This document shows, in pieces, positions 1 through 7,950 of a DNA stretch of 64,000 bases. Under the pieces are notes generated by a model. It was not told the origin of the DNA. It did not search any database and saw only the letters and a list, made by a program, of their open reading frames with translations. The stretch's first letter is position 1; every line of letters begins with the position of its first letter. Location: contig DASPQV010000041.1 of NCBI GenBank assembly GCA_035624785.1, positions 29,766-93,765 of the forward strand. Reading direction: 5' to 3'. The position numbers and the translations under genes are program-made. Origin of the DNA: JAJZNI01 sp035624785. Lineage in GTDB: Bacteria > Chloroflexota > Dormibacteria > Aeolococcales > Aeolococcaceae.

Positions 1-494
1 CCGAGGCGGAGCCGCGGCTGGCCGAGGAGGTGGCCCTGGTCCATGACGGCCTCACCCGCGGCCTGCCCATCCTGGGCATCTGCCTGGGCGCTCAGCTGCT
101 CGCCGCGGCCTGCGGCGCGCCGGTGCGCCGCGGTGAGCGTGGCGAGGAGCGAGGTCTGGGCACCGTCACCCTGACACCCCCGGGCCGAGACGACCTCGTC
201 TTCGCGGGCTGCGGAGATCGCCTGCCGGTCGTGCACTGGCACCAGGACGCCTTCGAGGTTCCCCGGGGCGCGTGCCATCTGGCGCGAGGCGATCTCTACC
301 CCAACCAGGCCTTTCGACTCGGCCGGGCCTATGGCTTCCAGTTCCACCTCGAGGTCGACTCCCGCCTGCTCGCGGCCTGGGCGACCCCCCTCGGCCTGGG
401 CGCGGCGGCTGGGGAGTGGCTCCGCCAGACCGAGCCGGTGCGGCGCAGGGTGATCGCGAACTGGATGGGTGAGGCGCTCAGCGCCGTGCCGTGA
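1..494 (+). CDS. Type 1 glutamine amidotransferase, C-terminal part (cut by the window edge)
   Basis: The reading frame is open to the first base, so the true start lies outside the window. The visible part carries the class I amidotransferase nucleophile elbow GICLGAQLL and, near the end, the FQFHLEVD stretch that supplies the His and Glu of the Cys-His-Glu triad. Enzymes of this fold release ammonia from glutamine. No fused synthetase domain follows the amidotransferase domain, so this is a stand-alone protein of the GMP-synthase-like amidotransferase group; its acceptor substrate cannot be told. It is convergent with the small minus-strand gene ending at 525. Confidence 0.8.
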   Translation, partial: EAEPRLAEEVALVHDGLTRGLPILGICLGAQLLAAACGAPVRRGERGEERGLGTVTLTPPGRDDLVFAGCGDRLPVVHWHQDAFEVPRGACHLARGDLYPNQAFRLGRAYGFQFHLEVDSRLLAAWATPLGLGAAAGEWLRQTEPVRRRVIANWMGEALSAVP

Positions 495-524
495 CCGGTG
501 AGCCCCGGGCGGCTCGACGCCGGC

Positions 525-782
525 TCAGGCGAATCGCTCCCGCATCGCGTGGCGCCATTCCGGGAAGTAGCGCTGGATCACGGTCAGGTCGAATTGGCTG
601 AGGATCGAGCCGGCGGGCTCTCGTGCCAGCAGGAATTCGAAGGAGGCCCGTACCAGCGATTCCGGATCCGGAGCGCCGAGCTCCGCGGCCAGGCCCGCGG
701 GCGCCGTCACCGCGAAGCTGCGGCCCTGCGCCCGCACCTGGAACCCGCCCTCCGGTCCCGATAGCACCTCGATCTCGGTCAC
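525..782 (-). CDS. Small hypothetical protein, 85 aa, coupled to the helicase
   Basis: The gene starts with GTG one base after the helicase stop codon, so it is very likely translated by coupling as the last gene of the DUF503-MFS-helicase operon. The product is 85 residues, mixed alpha/beta in appearance, with no signal peptide, membrane segment or cysteine motif. The C-terminal half (LSQFDLTVIQRYFPEWRHAM) looks helical. I do not recognise a family. Codon use matches its neighbours, which supports a real gene over a chance frame. Confidence 0.6.
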   Translation of the reverse strand: MTEIEVLSGPEGGFQVRAQGRSFAVTAPAGLAAELGAPDPESLVRASFEFLLAREPAGSILSQFDLTVIQRYFPEWRHAMRERFA

Positions 783-783
783 G

Positions 784-3216
784 TCAGATCCGCAGGATCA
801 TCTCACGCTCAATCGCCTCTCGGGCCCGGCGCAGCAGAGGGGCGAGGCGATGATCGCGCAGGACCTGCTCCATCTGGCGGAGCAGCGAGTAGAGGTTCTT
901 GATCGCCTTCACCAGGTCGCCGACGTCGGCGCTCCCCGGTGTCTCGATGTCGGCAAGAGCGACGCCGCCAGCCCAGGCGTGCGCCGCGCTCACGAAATCG
1001 AGGGAGAGCGGACGCAGCGTGGACACGCCATGGCGTTCTTCGATGGCGGCGAGGCGCTGCAGATCGGTGCGGAGCAGCCGGTGGCCTCGCTCCACTCCCC
1101 GGCTCGGCCAGTGCCGCCGCGCCGGATTGGTCCGGTCGCGGCCACGGTCCTCGGCCACCAGCATGGTGAGGACGGCCACCAGGTCGGCGGGGCTCAGCTC
1201 CTCCAGCCATCCTGCCTGGACCGCGTCCGCCACCAGCAGCGCGCTCTCCCCGAAGAGGCCCTCGGCGACGAGGCCCAGCTCGGTGGGCCGGTCATGCTCC
1301 AGGAAGCCCGCCTCCCGGAGCACGGCTCGCAGGGCGCGGAACTCGCGCCGGTAACGTCCCCTGGCCGAACCGAGCTCCTCGTCACCGCTGCGCAGCGTCT
1401 CCTCGATCTCCTCGGTCTCCCGGCGGTGGGCGCGATGCTCACCCAGCAGCGGGCAGCCGTCGCAGAGGCTCTCCTCCAGCCGGGCGCGCGAGGCCTTCAG
1501 GGAACGGCGCATGGCCTCGTACCGGCCCCCCGGGTCGGCGGCGCGGCTGCCGTAGCGGCCGGCGCGGCTGTCCCGCCAGTGCTGGCGCCGGGCTCGCCTG
1601 GTCTCGGTGTCGAGCGCCTCCACCTGGGCGGTGAGCTTGAGATGGCGGGTGAGGGTCGTCTCGGTGCAGGCATGGCGGGGATGGCGGAAGACCCGCCGGC
1701 GCAGGTCGGAGAGCAGCTCCTGGAGGTTGGCTCGTCGCTGCACCCAGTGCTGGCTGCGGCTGATTGCCTGGTGCTGGCCGAACGAGTGGTCGAGGAGGTC
1801 CTCGGCGAGCTCGAGGCTGCGGCTCTTGAGCAGGGCCAGGACCATCCCGTAGGTGGGCTCGAACTTCGAGTCCACGCTCATCTCGCCGCCGATGGCGGCG
1901 TCGTAGATGTCGCGGACGTCTACGTCCGACTCCTTGAGGATGATGCCGTGCCCCACGGTGTCGATGCCGCGGCGTCCCGCCCGGCCCATCAGCTGGGTCA
2001 GCTCCGCGGACGTCAGAGCGTGGAAGCCGGTCCCGTCGAACTTGGTGAACGACGAGACCACGCAGGCGCGGGCCGGCATGTTCAACCCCAGGGACAGCGT
2101 CTCGGTGGCGAAGACGACCTTGACCAGACCTCTCTGGAAGAGCTCCTCCACAGTCTCCTTGGCGTAGGGCAGCATCCCGGCGTGGTGCATGGCGATGCCA
2201 CGCCGGAGCAGGCGCGCGTCCAGCGCATCGGCGAAGACCCGGCGCTCGTCGTCATCCGCAATGCCCCGCACGCGGCGCTCCAGCTCGGCATCGATCTCCT
2301 GCTTCTCCCGGGCGCTGGTGAGGTCGAGACCGTGGACCGCGCAGCGGGAGAGCGCCTCGCGGCAGCCGCGCCTGGAGAAGATGAAGTAGATCGCCGGCAG
2401 CATCTCGCCGCTGCGGAGGAGGTCGACGACCTGGAGCAGATCGTTCTCCGGGGCCCGCCGCGCATAGCGCAGCCGGAGGTCTCCGACGCTCAGGTTCTGG
2501 GCCTGTTCGAGGGTGGTCCGGCTGACCTGCCCGCGGTCGTCGAAGAGGGGCCAGAGCTGCTGCTCGAAACAGAGCCAGAGCTCGAGGGCCACCGGGCGCT
2601 CGGTGCGGATCACCACCGGGATCTCACCGCGGAGCCCGCTCATCCACCCCGCGACCTCGGTGGCGTTGCTGATCGTCGCCGAAAGCCCGGTGATCCGGAC
2701 ATGGCGCGGACTCTCGATGATGACCTCCTCCCACACCGTGCCCCGCGGGTAGTCGTCGATGTAGTGGATCTCGTCGAGGATCACGTCGCCGACCCGGTCG
2801 ATCCGCTGCGGCTCGTCGTAGAGGATGTTCCGCAGGATCTCCGTGGTCATGACCACCACCGGCGCGCTGTCGTTGATGGTGTGCTCGCCGGTCACCAGGC
2901 CGATGTTGCCGGCCCCGTACCGGCCGCCCAGGTCGCGGAACTTCTGGTTGGAGAGCGCCTTCAGCGGGGTGGTGTAGATGACCCCGGAGGGATGCTCTGG
3001 TCCCCTCCGCAGCGGCTCGGGCGCGGCCAGGCAGCGCCAGATCGCGTACTCCGCGATCAGCGTCTTGCCGCTCGAGGTCGGCGCGCTGACCAGCACCCCG
3101 CGGGAGCTCTCCAGCTTCTCGATGGCCTCGACCTGGAAACGGTCAAGGGTGAGGCCGACGTGCTCACCGAAGGCGGTGACCAGACGCCCGGTGTCGACAG
3201 CCGGCTCGGTGGTCAC
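784..3216 (-). CDS. Ski2/Mtr4-like superfamily II helicase
   Basis: An 810-residue ATP-dependent helicase. Motif I is SAPTSSGKT around residues 44-52, motif II is DEIH at 148-151, and motif III is SATIS near 179. A MHHAGMLP stretch and the QLMGRAGRRGID motif VI follow in RecA domain 2. The QLMGRAGRRG form is typical of the Ski2/Mtr4/Brr2 group rather than RecQ or UvrB. The C-terminal half is helical and Arg/Glu-rich and resembles the winged-helix and ratchet region of Ski2-like enzymes. A role in RNA unwinding or turnover is inferred from the family. The GTG start overlaps the MFS stop by four bases. Confidence 0.88.
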   Translation of the reverse strand: MTTEPAVDTGRLVTAFGEHVGLTLDRFQVEAIEKLESSRGVLVSAPTSSGKTLIAEYAIWRCLAAPEPLRRGPEHPSGVIYTTPLKALSNQKFRDLGGRYGAGNIGLVTGEHTINDSAPVVVMTTEILRNILYDEPQRIDRVGDVILDEIHYIDDYPRGTVWEEVIIESPRHVRITGLSATISNATEVAGWMSGLRGEIPVVIRTERPVALELWLCFEQQLWPLFDDRGQVSRTTLEQAQNLSVGDLRLRYARRAPENDLLQVVDLLRSGEMLPAIYFIFSRRGCREALSRCAVHGLDLTSAREKQEIDAELERRVRGIADDDERRVFADALDARLLRRGIAMHHAGMLPYAKETVEELFQRGLVKVVFATETLSLGLNMPARACVVSSFTKFDGTGFHALTSAELTQLMGRAGRRGIDTVGHGIILKESDVDVRDIYDAAIGGEMSVDSKFEPTYGMVLALLKSRSLELAEDLLDHSFGQHQAISRSQHWVQRRANLQELLSDLRRRVFRHPRHACTETTLTRHLKLTAQVEALDTETRRARRQHWRDSRAGRYGSRAADPGGRYEAMRRSLKASRARLEESLCDGCPLLGEHRAHRRETEEIEETLRSGDEELGSARGRYRREFRALRAVLREAGFLEHDRPTELGLVAEGLFGESALLVADAVQAGWLEELSPADLVAVLTMLVAEDRGRDRTNPARRHWPSRGVERGHRLLRTDLQRLAAIEERHGVSTLRPLSLDFVSAAHAWAGGVALADIETPGSADVGDLVKAIKNLYSLLRQMEQVLRDHRLAPLLRRAREAIEREMILRI

Positions 3217-4640
3217 GCCGTCGCCGGCGACCGGCGCTCGGAACGGAGGCCGGCCAGCGAGGCCACCCCGCCGAGGAAGCAGAGCACCGCCGCGATGATC
3301 ATGGCGTGGTGGAAGCCGCTGGTGAGAGGCGCCCCGGTCCCCGTCCCCGGCACCCCCGCCGCCAGCGGTATAGCCGCCACGGCGAGCAGCCCGGCCAGTC
3401 GCGCCACCGCGTTGTTGACCCCGGAAGCGACCCCGGCGCGGGTCGACGGCACCGCCCCGAGCACCGTCGTGGTGAGGGGAGCCACGGTGATCGACAGGCC
3501 CAGCCCGAAGACGGCCGCCGCCGGCAGCACGACGGAGGCGTAGGACGCGCTTCCCGAGATGCGGGCAAAGAGCAGGAGGCCCACGGCGGCGATGATCGGC
3601 CCCAGGGTCATCAGCCGCCGCGGTCCGACCCGGCCCACCAGCGCTCCCATCCGGGGGGAGAGGAGGAGCAGCAGGAGGGTGATCGGAAACAGGGCCGCGC
3701 CCGAACCGAGCGCCGTGTAGCCGCTGTTCTCCTGCAGCTCCAGCACGACCAGGAAGGTCGAGACGCTGAGGGCCGCGTAGACCAGCAGCGTGGTCAGGTT
3801 GGCGACCGCGAAGTCGCGGATCCGGAACAGCGAGAGGGGCAGCATCGGGCGGTCACGGCGGGCCTCGACCACCCCGAAGGCGATCAGCAGGACCGCCCCC
3901 AGGCCCAGCGCTCCGACCTCCAGGACGTGCCCGAATCCCAATCTCGGCCCTTCGATGAGGGCGTAGACGATGAACCCCAGCCCCAGCACCGAGGTGGCGG
4001 TGCCGCCCAGGTCGAGCCGCTCGCCGAGCGACCGCGTGCCGGGCTCCTGAGCTGGGAGTTGGCGGAGCCCGATCAGGAGGGTGACCAGCGCCAGGGGCAG
4101 GTTGATCAGGAAGACCCAGCGCCAGCTGGCATGGTCGACCAGCAGGCCTCCCACGAAGGGGCCGGCGACGGTGGCCAGGCCCGAGAGGCCGGACCACAGG
4201 CCGATGGCGCGCCCCCGCTCCTCGGCCGAGAAGCTGGTGGACACGATGGCCAGCGAGCCGGGAACGAGAAGGCTGGCGGCCACCCCCTGGACCAGCCGGG
4301 CGATGATCAGGACAGTCCCGGTGGGGGCGACCCCGCAGAGGACCGAGGTCACCCCGAAGGCCGCGCTCCCCACCAGGAAGACCCGATCGCGGCCGAAGAG
4401 ATCTCCCAGCGCCCCGCCGGTGAGCACCAGCGCACCCAGGGTCAGGAGGTATGCATCCAGCACCCACTGGAGCAGGGACAGCCCGCCGCCCAGCTCACGG
4501 GCGATGGAGGGCAGAGCGACCGTCACCACCGTGGTGTCGAGGAAAGCCATCCCCGATCCCAGGATGGTGGCGGCCAGCACCCAACGCCCACCCGGGCTGG
4601 CCACGGCGAGCCTCCGGGCGGGCGCCTGCTCCGCGTTCAC
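3213..4640 (-). CDS. MFS drug exporter, DHA2 (14-helix) family
   Basis: A 475-residue integral membrane protein with about 14 hydrophobic segments. The motif LDTTVVTVALP in helix 1 and WVLDAYLL in helix 2 are signatures of the DHA2 drug:H+ antiporters (EmrB/QacA type). The loop GALGDLFGRDR is MFS motif A. Likely role: proton-driven efflux of hydrophobic or cationic compounds at the cytoplasmic membrane; the substrate is unknown. It overlaps DUF503 upstream and the helicase downstream by four bases each, so all three are probably on one transcript, an odd mix of an exporter with RNA-related genes. Confidence 0.88.
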   Translation of the reverse strand: MNAEQAPARRLAVASPGGRWVLAATILGSGMAFLDTTVVTVALPSIARELGGGLSLLQWVLDAYLLTLGALVLTGGALGDLFGRDRVFLVGSAAFGVTSVLCGVAPTGTVLIIARLVQGVAASLLVPGSLAIVSTSFSAEERGRAIGLWSGLSGLATVAGPFVGGLLVDHASWRWVFLINLPLALVTLLIGLRQLPAQEPGTRSLGERLDLGGTATSVLGLGFIVYALIEGPRLGFGHVLEVGALGLGAVLLIAFGVVEARRDRPMLPLSLFRIRDFAVANLTTLLVYAALSVSTFLVVLELQENSGYTALGSGAALFPITLLLLLLSPRMGALVGRVGPRRLMTLGPIIAAVGLLLFARISGSASYASVVLPAAAVFGLGLSITVAPLTTTVLGAVPSTRAGVASGVNNAVARLAGLLAVAAIPLAAGVPGTGTGAPLTSGFHHAMIIAAVLCFLGGVASLAGLRSERRSPATA

Positions 4641-4924
4641 AGGTGCACGATCTCGAACCGCGAGCGGGTCAGGACCGCTTCGCCGTCGTTGGCCACGAAG
4701 CTGAGCACCTTCTGGCAGACCTCGTCGGCGTGGCGGCTATCCGCCGAGACGCAGACCACGCCCAGCTCGGCGGCCTGCCACAGATCCTGGTCGCCGACCT
4801 CCGCGACCGCGACGTCGAAGGTACGGCGGATGCGGGCCACCAGGGATCGCACCACCTGCCGCTTGTTCTTGAGTGACCCGCTCTCCGGGACCTGGAGCTG
4901 GAGGATCAGGGCACCGATCACCAT
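4637..4924 (-). CDS. DUF503 family protein (YlxP-like)
   Basis: A 95-residue protein with the family pattern: an N-terminal strand (ALILQLQVPESGSLKNKR) and a central ...CVSADSRHADEV... segment. DUF503/YlxP proteins are small ferredoxin-like-fold proteins usually found near infB, rbfA and truB, which suggests a link to ribosome maturation. Here the gene instead leads an operon with an MFS exporter and a helicase. A TAGGTT hexamer lies seven bases before the ATG and there is no Shine-Dalgarno sequence, consistent with a leaderless message. Confidence 0.82.
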   Translation of the reverse strand: MVIGALILQLQVPESGSLKNKRQVVRSLVARIRRTFDVAVAEVGDQDLWQAAELGVVCVSADSRHADEVCQKVLSFVANDGEAVLTRSRFEIVHL

Positions 4925-4931
4925 CGCCGGG

Positions 4932-4937
4932 AACCTA
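4932..4937 (-). promoter_or_regulatory. Putative -10 element of the DUF503-MFS-helicase operon
   Basis: On the minus strand TAGGTT lies seven bases upstream of the DUF503 ATG at 4924, which would place the transcript start at or next to the start codon. I see no good -35. It belongs to the recurring leaderless pattern described in the findings. Confidence 0.4.
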
Positions 4938-5006
4938 CCACGGGCCGGCGGGCCTCGGCGAGGAGGCCCCGCTGGCGCCGCCGGCCGATCCCGTCACGCC
5001 CCCGGG

Positions 5007-5036
5007 CCCGGCGGCTCGGAGCGCCGAGCCACCGGG
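5007..5036 (-). terminator. Strong GC hairpin after the S53 peptidase gene
   Basis: An inverted repeat GGCTCGG-AGCG-CCGAGCC (5013-5030) is extended by an outer CCCGG/CCGGG pair across one mismatch, giving about 12 base pairs with a four-base loop. It lies 43 bases past the stop codon of the minus-strand S53 gene and upstream of no other minus gene start. There is no U-run, so if it terminates it does so without one, or it protects the 3' end. Confidence 0.5.
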
Positions 5037-5078
5037 CCGATGGGCCGTCGGTCTATGCGGATTCGGCGGTCTGGCGGG

Positions 5079-6548
5079 TCACCCCATTGCCGCCAGGGCC
5101 GGCACGAACTTGGCGGCGTCGATGGTTCCCCAGCCGGTGGCCAGGTTGTAGCCGCCGCTGGCCGAGAAGCCGTTGACGGTCACCAGCTTGCAGCTGGTGG
5201 TCACCGCCGGGTCGCAGAAGCTGAAGGTGTTGTCTCCGCCGGAGATCGGCACGATGCCGTTGTCGCCGCCGGCTTCAGCCAGCTGGTACAGCTTGGGGTT
5301 GAGGTAGCCGATGCTGTGGCCGGCCATCTGGTCGGTGAGGGCGATGATCCCGGCGAACTCCGGAGATGCCTCGCTGGTCCCCGCCGCGATGCCCCAGCCG
5401 CCCCCCGGCCCGGACTGGTAGACGACCACCGAGCCGTCCTCGGCGGCGCTCATGCTGATGTCGGGAACGCCGCGCCGGCCGTTGACCACGCTGGCCACCC
5501 CGCTCTGGAAGCCCGGCTGGGAGAAGAAGATCGACTCTCCTCCACCGCTCGCCCCCGAGGTCCCGGGCGCATCCGGCGAGAACAGCGAGTTCGGGTCGTT
5601 CCAGACCGTGGGCGGCGAGGTCGTCGCTCCCGACGCGTCGAGGTGCAGCTCGACCCCACCCATCCCGGTGACCAGCGGGTCAGAGGCTGGCCAGTCGGTG
5701 ACCGGCATCGAGTAGCAGCAGGTGAAGTTGGCGCAATCCCGGTTGGACGGCACGCAGAGCGCGTCGGTGGCACCGTCGTCGCCCGACGAGGCCAGCACCG
5801 TGACGCCGTTCTGGGCCGCGTTGATGTAGGCGCTGCGCAGGCCGTACGCCTGGGGATCGTGGAGGAAGGTCTGCTCGGTGGCCCCGAAGCTCTGGGAGAT
5901 GACGTCACCCAGGTGATGGCTGATGACGTAGTTCTCCGCGGTCATCATGTCGGGCAGGCCCTGGACGCCCTCGGTCTCGGAGCTCGGTGTCTCCACCAGG
6001 AGGATGTTGGCCAGCGGGGCGATCACGTGGGACCACTCCACGTCCAGGGTGGTCTCACCGCCCCAGCCCTCGCAGTCGCCGACCCCGTAGGGATCCTGGC
6101 TGCAGGGCGGCACCGTCCCCACCGGCTGGATGACCTTGAACGACGGCGGCGCCGGCAACCCGAAGGCGGCGTCGAAGGTGGCCAGGTCCGACCTTACGGT
6201 GGGGGATCCGAAGGAGTCGACGATGACGATGGTCTCACCCTGCCCCTCGTTGCCCTTGCTGTAGAGCGGGTAGAGGTCGAAGGCATCGCGGATCTGGAAC
6301 GGTCGGTAGCAGGCGAGGTCAACCCCCGTGATGACCTTGCCGCTCTCGCACTCGGCGGTGGTGGGCGGACCGCTCAGGCCGGTGTTGGTGAAGACGATGT
6401 GGCCCGCCGATAGCGGGATGAAACGCCCGGCCGCCGCTGCGGCCGAAGCCAGGGGTGAGGCGCTGACCGCCGCCGCGGCCGCTCCGAGCGTGGCGATCAG
6501 GCCGATCGCCATCGTCCGGGCACTCGTCATCGCACGCGAGACTCTCAA
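5079..6548 (-). CDS. Secreted S53 (sedolisin-family) serine peptidase without prodomain
   Basis: A 489-residue secreted protease. Residues 1-40 form a signal peptide with a long Ala-rich hydrophobic core. The sedolisin triad is visible: Glu165 and Asp169 in GGETTLDVEW, and Ser392 in AAGTSEASPEF; the oxyanion Asp is in SSGDDGA (about 257). The C-terminal NLATGWGT stretch is typical of S53 enzymes. Most members have a prodomain of nearly 200 residues, but here only about 50 residues separate the signal peptide from the catalytic start. Several Cys pairs suggest disulphides. The start is TTG: GGAGG sits eight bases before it, whereas the internal ATG at codon 7 is too far from any ribosome-binding site. 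S53 peptidases usually work at acidic pH. Confidence 0.85.
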   Translation of the reverse strand: MRVSRAMTSARTMAIGLIATLGAAAAAVSASPLASAAAAAGRFIPLSAGHIVFTNTGLSGPPTTAECESGKVITGVDLACYRPFQIRDAFDLYPLYSKGNEGQGETIVIVDSFGSPTVRSDLATFDAAFGLPAPPSFKVIQPVGTVPPCSQDPYGVGDCEGWGGETTLDVEWSHVIAPLANILLVETPSSETEGVQGLPDMMTAENYVISHHLGDVISQSFGATEQTFLHDPQAYGLRSAYINAAQNGVTVLASSGDDGATDALCVPSNRDCANFTCCYSMPVTDWPASDPLVTGMGGVELHLDASGATTSPPTVWNDPNSLFSPDAPGTSGASGGGESIFFSQPGFQSGVASVVNGRRGVPDISMSAAEDGSVVVYQSGPGGGWGIAAGTSEASPEFAGIIALTDQMAGHSIGYLNPKLYQLAEAGGDNGIVPISGGDNTFSFCDPAVTTSCKLVTVNGFSASGGYNLATGWGTIDAAKFVPALAAMG

Positions 6549-6709
6549 CTCTCCTTCCTCCAGTCCGCGTCTTAGCCACGACTAATGGCCCGCGACGACG
6601 CTACCAGGCGGGACCGCCAGGGGCCAGCGGTAGGGAGGAGGTCCGGGCCCTCCGCCCCGGGGAGCCCGGCAGCTCGGAGGACGCGCCGCCAGGCGCGGGA
6701 TCGTTGGTC

Positions 6710-6991
6710 TTACAAGGTCTGGAGCAGCTTCTGGCGCAGCGCCTCGAGGCGCTCGAAGTCGCCGATGGACGGTCGCGCCGGGGTCTTGTTGGGGAACTTG
6801 AGGTGCTGCACCGCGTCGGCCAGGATGGTGACCTCATCGCTGCTGAGGCGGACCGAGCGCAGCTCGGCACCCGGGGCCGCCGGGACGGGGTGCACCGTCG
6901 GCTCGGGAAGGGTGGCTTCGCGAAGCGGTTCCTCGGTGGTGCGGAAGAGCTCGTCGGAGCCGCGCAGTTGGACGCGGCGGAAGCCGGGCAT
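6710..6991 (-). CDS. Small protein following ParA, 93 aa
   Basis: The start ATG overlaps the parA stop as ATGA, so the two are translationally coupled. The product is soluble, with a helical C-terminus (SIGDFERLEALRQKLLQTL) and a preceding SSDEVTILADAVQHLKFPNK segment. It is too short for ParB and has no HTH, ParB-box or CTPase motif. By position it could be a ParA partner or cargo adaptor, as small genes next to orphan ParA/MinD ATPases often are; that is inference only. I do not recognise a family. Confidence 0.6.
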   Translation of the reverse strand: MPGFRRVQLRGSDELFRTTEEPLREATLPEPTVHPVPAAPGAELRSVRLSSDEVTILADAVQHLKFPNKTPARPSIGDFERLEALRQKLLQTL

Positions 6992-7827
6992 CACGGCTTC
7001 CCCGCCGGGACGGGAACGGCGGGCGCCGTCTGGCGCGTCTCGACGCCGGCGGTCTCGTCGTCGCCCGCCGCCATGACCGCTCGGGTGAGGGCACGATAGG
7101 CGCGGGCCCCCGGGGACTCCGGGGCGTACTGGAGGATGGAGAGCCCGGCCAGCGGGGTCTCCGCGAAGCGGATGGAGGCGTCGATCCTGGTGTCGAAGAC
7201 CTGCCCGCCGTACCGCTCCCGGACCAGCTCGAGGACCTCCTGGCTGTGCAGGGTGCGGGGCTTGTAGATGGTGGGTAGGATGCCGGCGATGCGCAACCCG
7301 GGGTTGAGCTTGGCGCGGACCCGGTCGATGGTCCGCTGGAGCTGCTGCATCCCCTTCATCCCGAAGTACTCGCACTGGAGCGGGATGATCACCTCGGTGG
7401 CCACCACCAGGGCGTTGACGCAGAGCAGCCCCAGGGAGGGCGGGCAGTCGATGACCACGAAGTCGTACTCGGGGAGGAGCGGAGTCAGCTTCTCCTGGAG
7501 CACCGACTCACGGCCGAACTCGGTGACCAGCTGCAGCTCCGCGCCGGAGAGCTCGATGTTGGACGGAAGGAAGTCGAGCCCGATCGGCTGGGAGTGGAGC
7601 CGGGCCTCCGCGGCGGCGGTGGCCGGTTCCGTCAGGATGTTGTAGACGGTGACCTCGAGCTCGTCCGGCCGCCTGACCCCCATGTTGATGGTGAGGTGCC
7701 CCTGGGGATCCAGATCGACTGCCAGCACCCGGGCGCCGGCTTCGGCGAGGCCTGCCGCCAGGTTGACCGCGGTGGTGGTCTTGCCGACGCCACCCTTCTG
7801 GTTGGCGATGGCGATGACCCGTGTCAC
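6991..7827 (-). CDS. parA: ParA/Soj-type ATPase
   Basis: A ParA-family deviant Walker ATPase of about 278 residues. The P-loop is KGGVGKTT with the signature Lys, preceded by VIAIANQ; Walker A' is VLAVDLDPQGHL and Walker B is FVVIDCPPSLG. These proteins bind DNA non-specifically as ATP dimers and position chromosomes, plasmids or large complexes. No parB or parS (TGTTTCACGTGAAACA-like) is visible nearby, so chromosomal ParABS is unlikely here; an orphan ParA is a better description. I chose GTG at 7827, with AAGG eight bases upstream and the usual MTRVIAIANQKGG N-terminus. An upstream in-frame GTG at 7854 would add nine residues. Confidence 0.85.
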   Translation of the reverse strand: MTRVIAIANQKGGVGKTTTAVNLAAGLAEAGARVLAVDLDPQGHLTINMGVRRPDELEVTVYNILTEPATAAAEARLHSQPIGLDFLPSNIELSGAELQLVTEFGRESVLQEKLTPLLPEYDFVVIDCPPSLGLLCVNALVVATEVIIPLQCEYFGMKGMQQLQRTIDRVRAKLNPGLRIAGILPTIYKPRTLHSQEVLELVRERYGGQVFDTRIDASIRFAETPLAGLSILQYAPESPGARAYRALTRAVMAAGDDETAGVETRQTAPAVPVPAGKP

Positions 7828-7863
7828 TCGGACGACCTTGTCGAACAGATGCACCCCATTGAG

Positions 7864-7878
7864 CCGCTATCATAGCGG
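7864..7878. promoter_or_regulatory. CCGCTAT-C-ATAGCGG palindrome between divergent genes
   Basis: A perfect 7-bp inverted repeat around one base lies between parA (minus) and the TPR gene (plus). Each strand reads a -10-like hexamer inside it: TATCAT on plus, TATGAT on minus. On the minus strand TTGGCA stands 15 bases upstream of TATGAT, a close match to -35 but with a short spacer. It may be an operator, a pair of overlapping -10 elements, or both. Confidence 0.45.
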
Positions 7879-7950
7879 ACCCCACATGCTGCCAAGACCC
7901 GGTTTTGGAGGTGTGCGGGGGCTTTGTCCGCGTCGATCGGGAGTTTCCGT

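Noticed and set aside
850..3543. Plus-strand 897-codon frame opposite the helicase
   Set aside because: The minus-strand helicase has all its motifs; the opposite frame has none and no ribosome-binding site.
3306..6413. Very long plus-strand open frame opposite the MFS, DUF503 and S53 genes
   Set aside because: It mirrors real minus-strand genes, has Arg/Gly/Gln-rich low-complexity product, no family motif and poor codon use. Such shadows are common in GC-rich DNA.
7864..7878. parS site next to parA
   Set aside because: The palindrome does not resemble the TGTTTCACGTGAAACA consensus.
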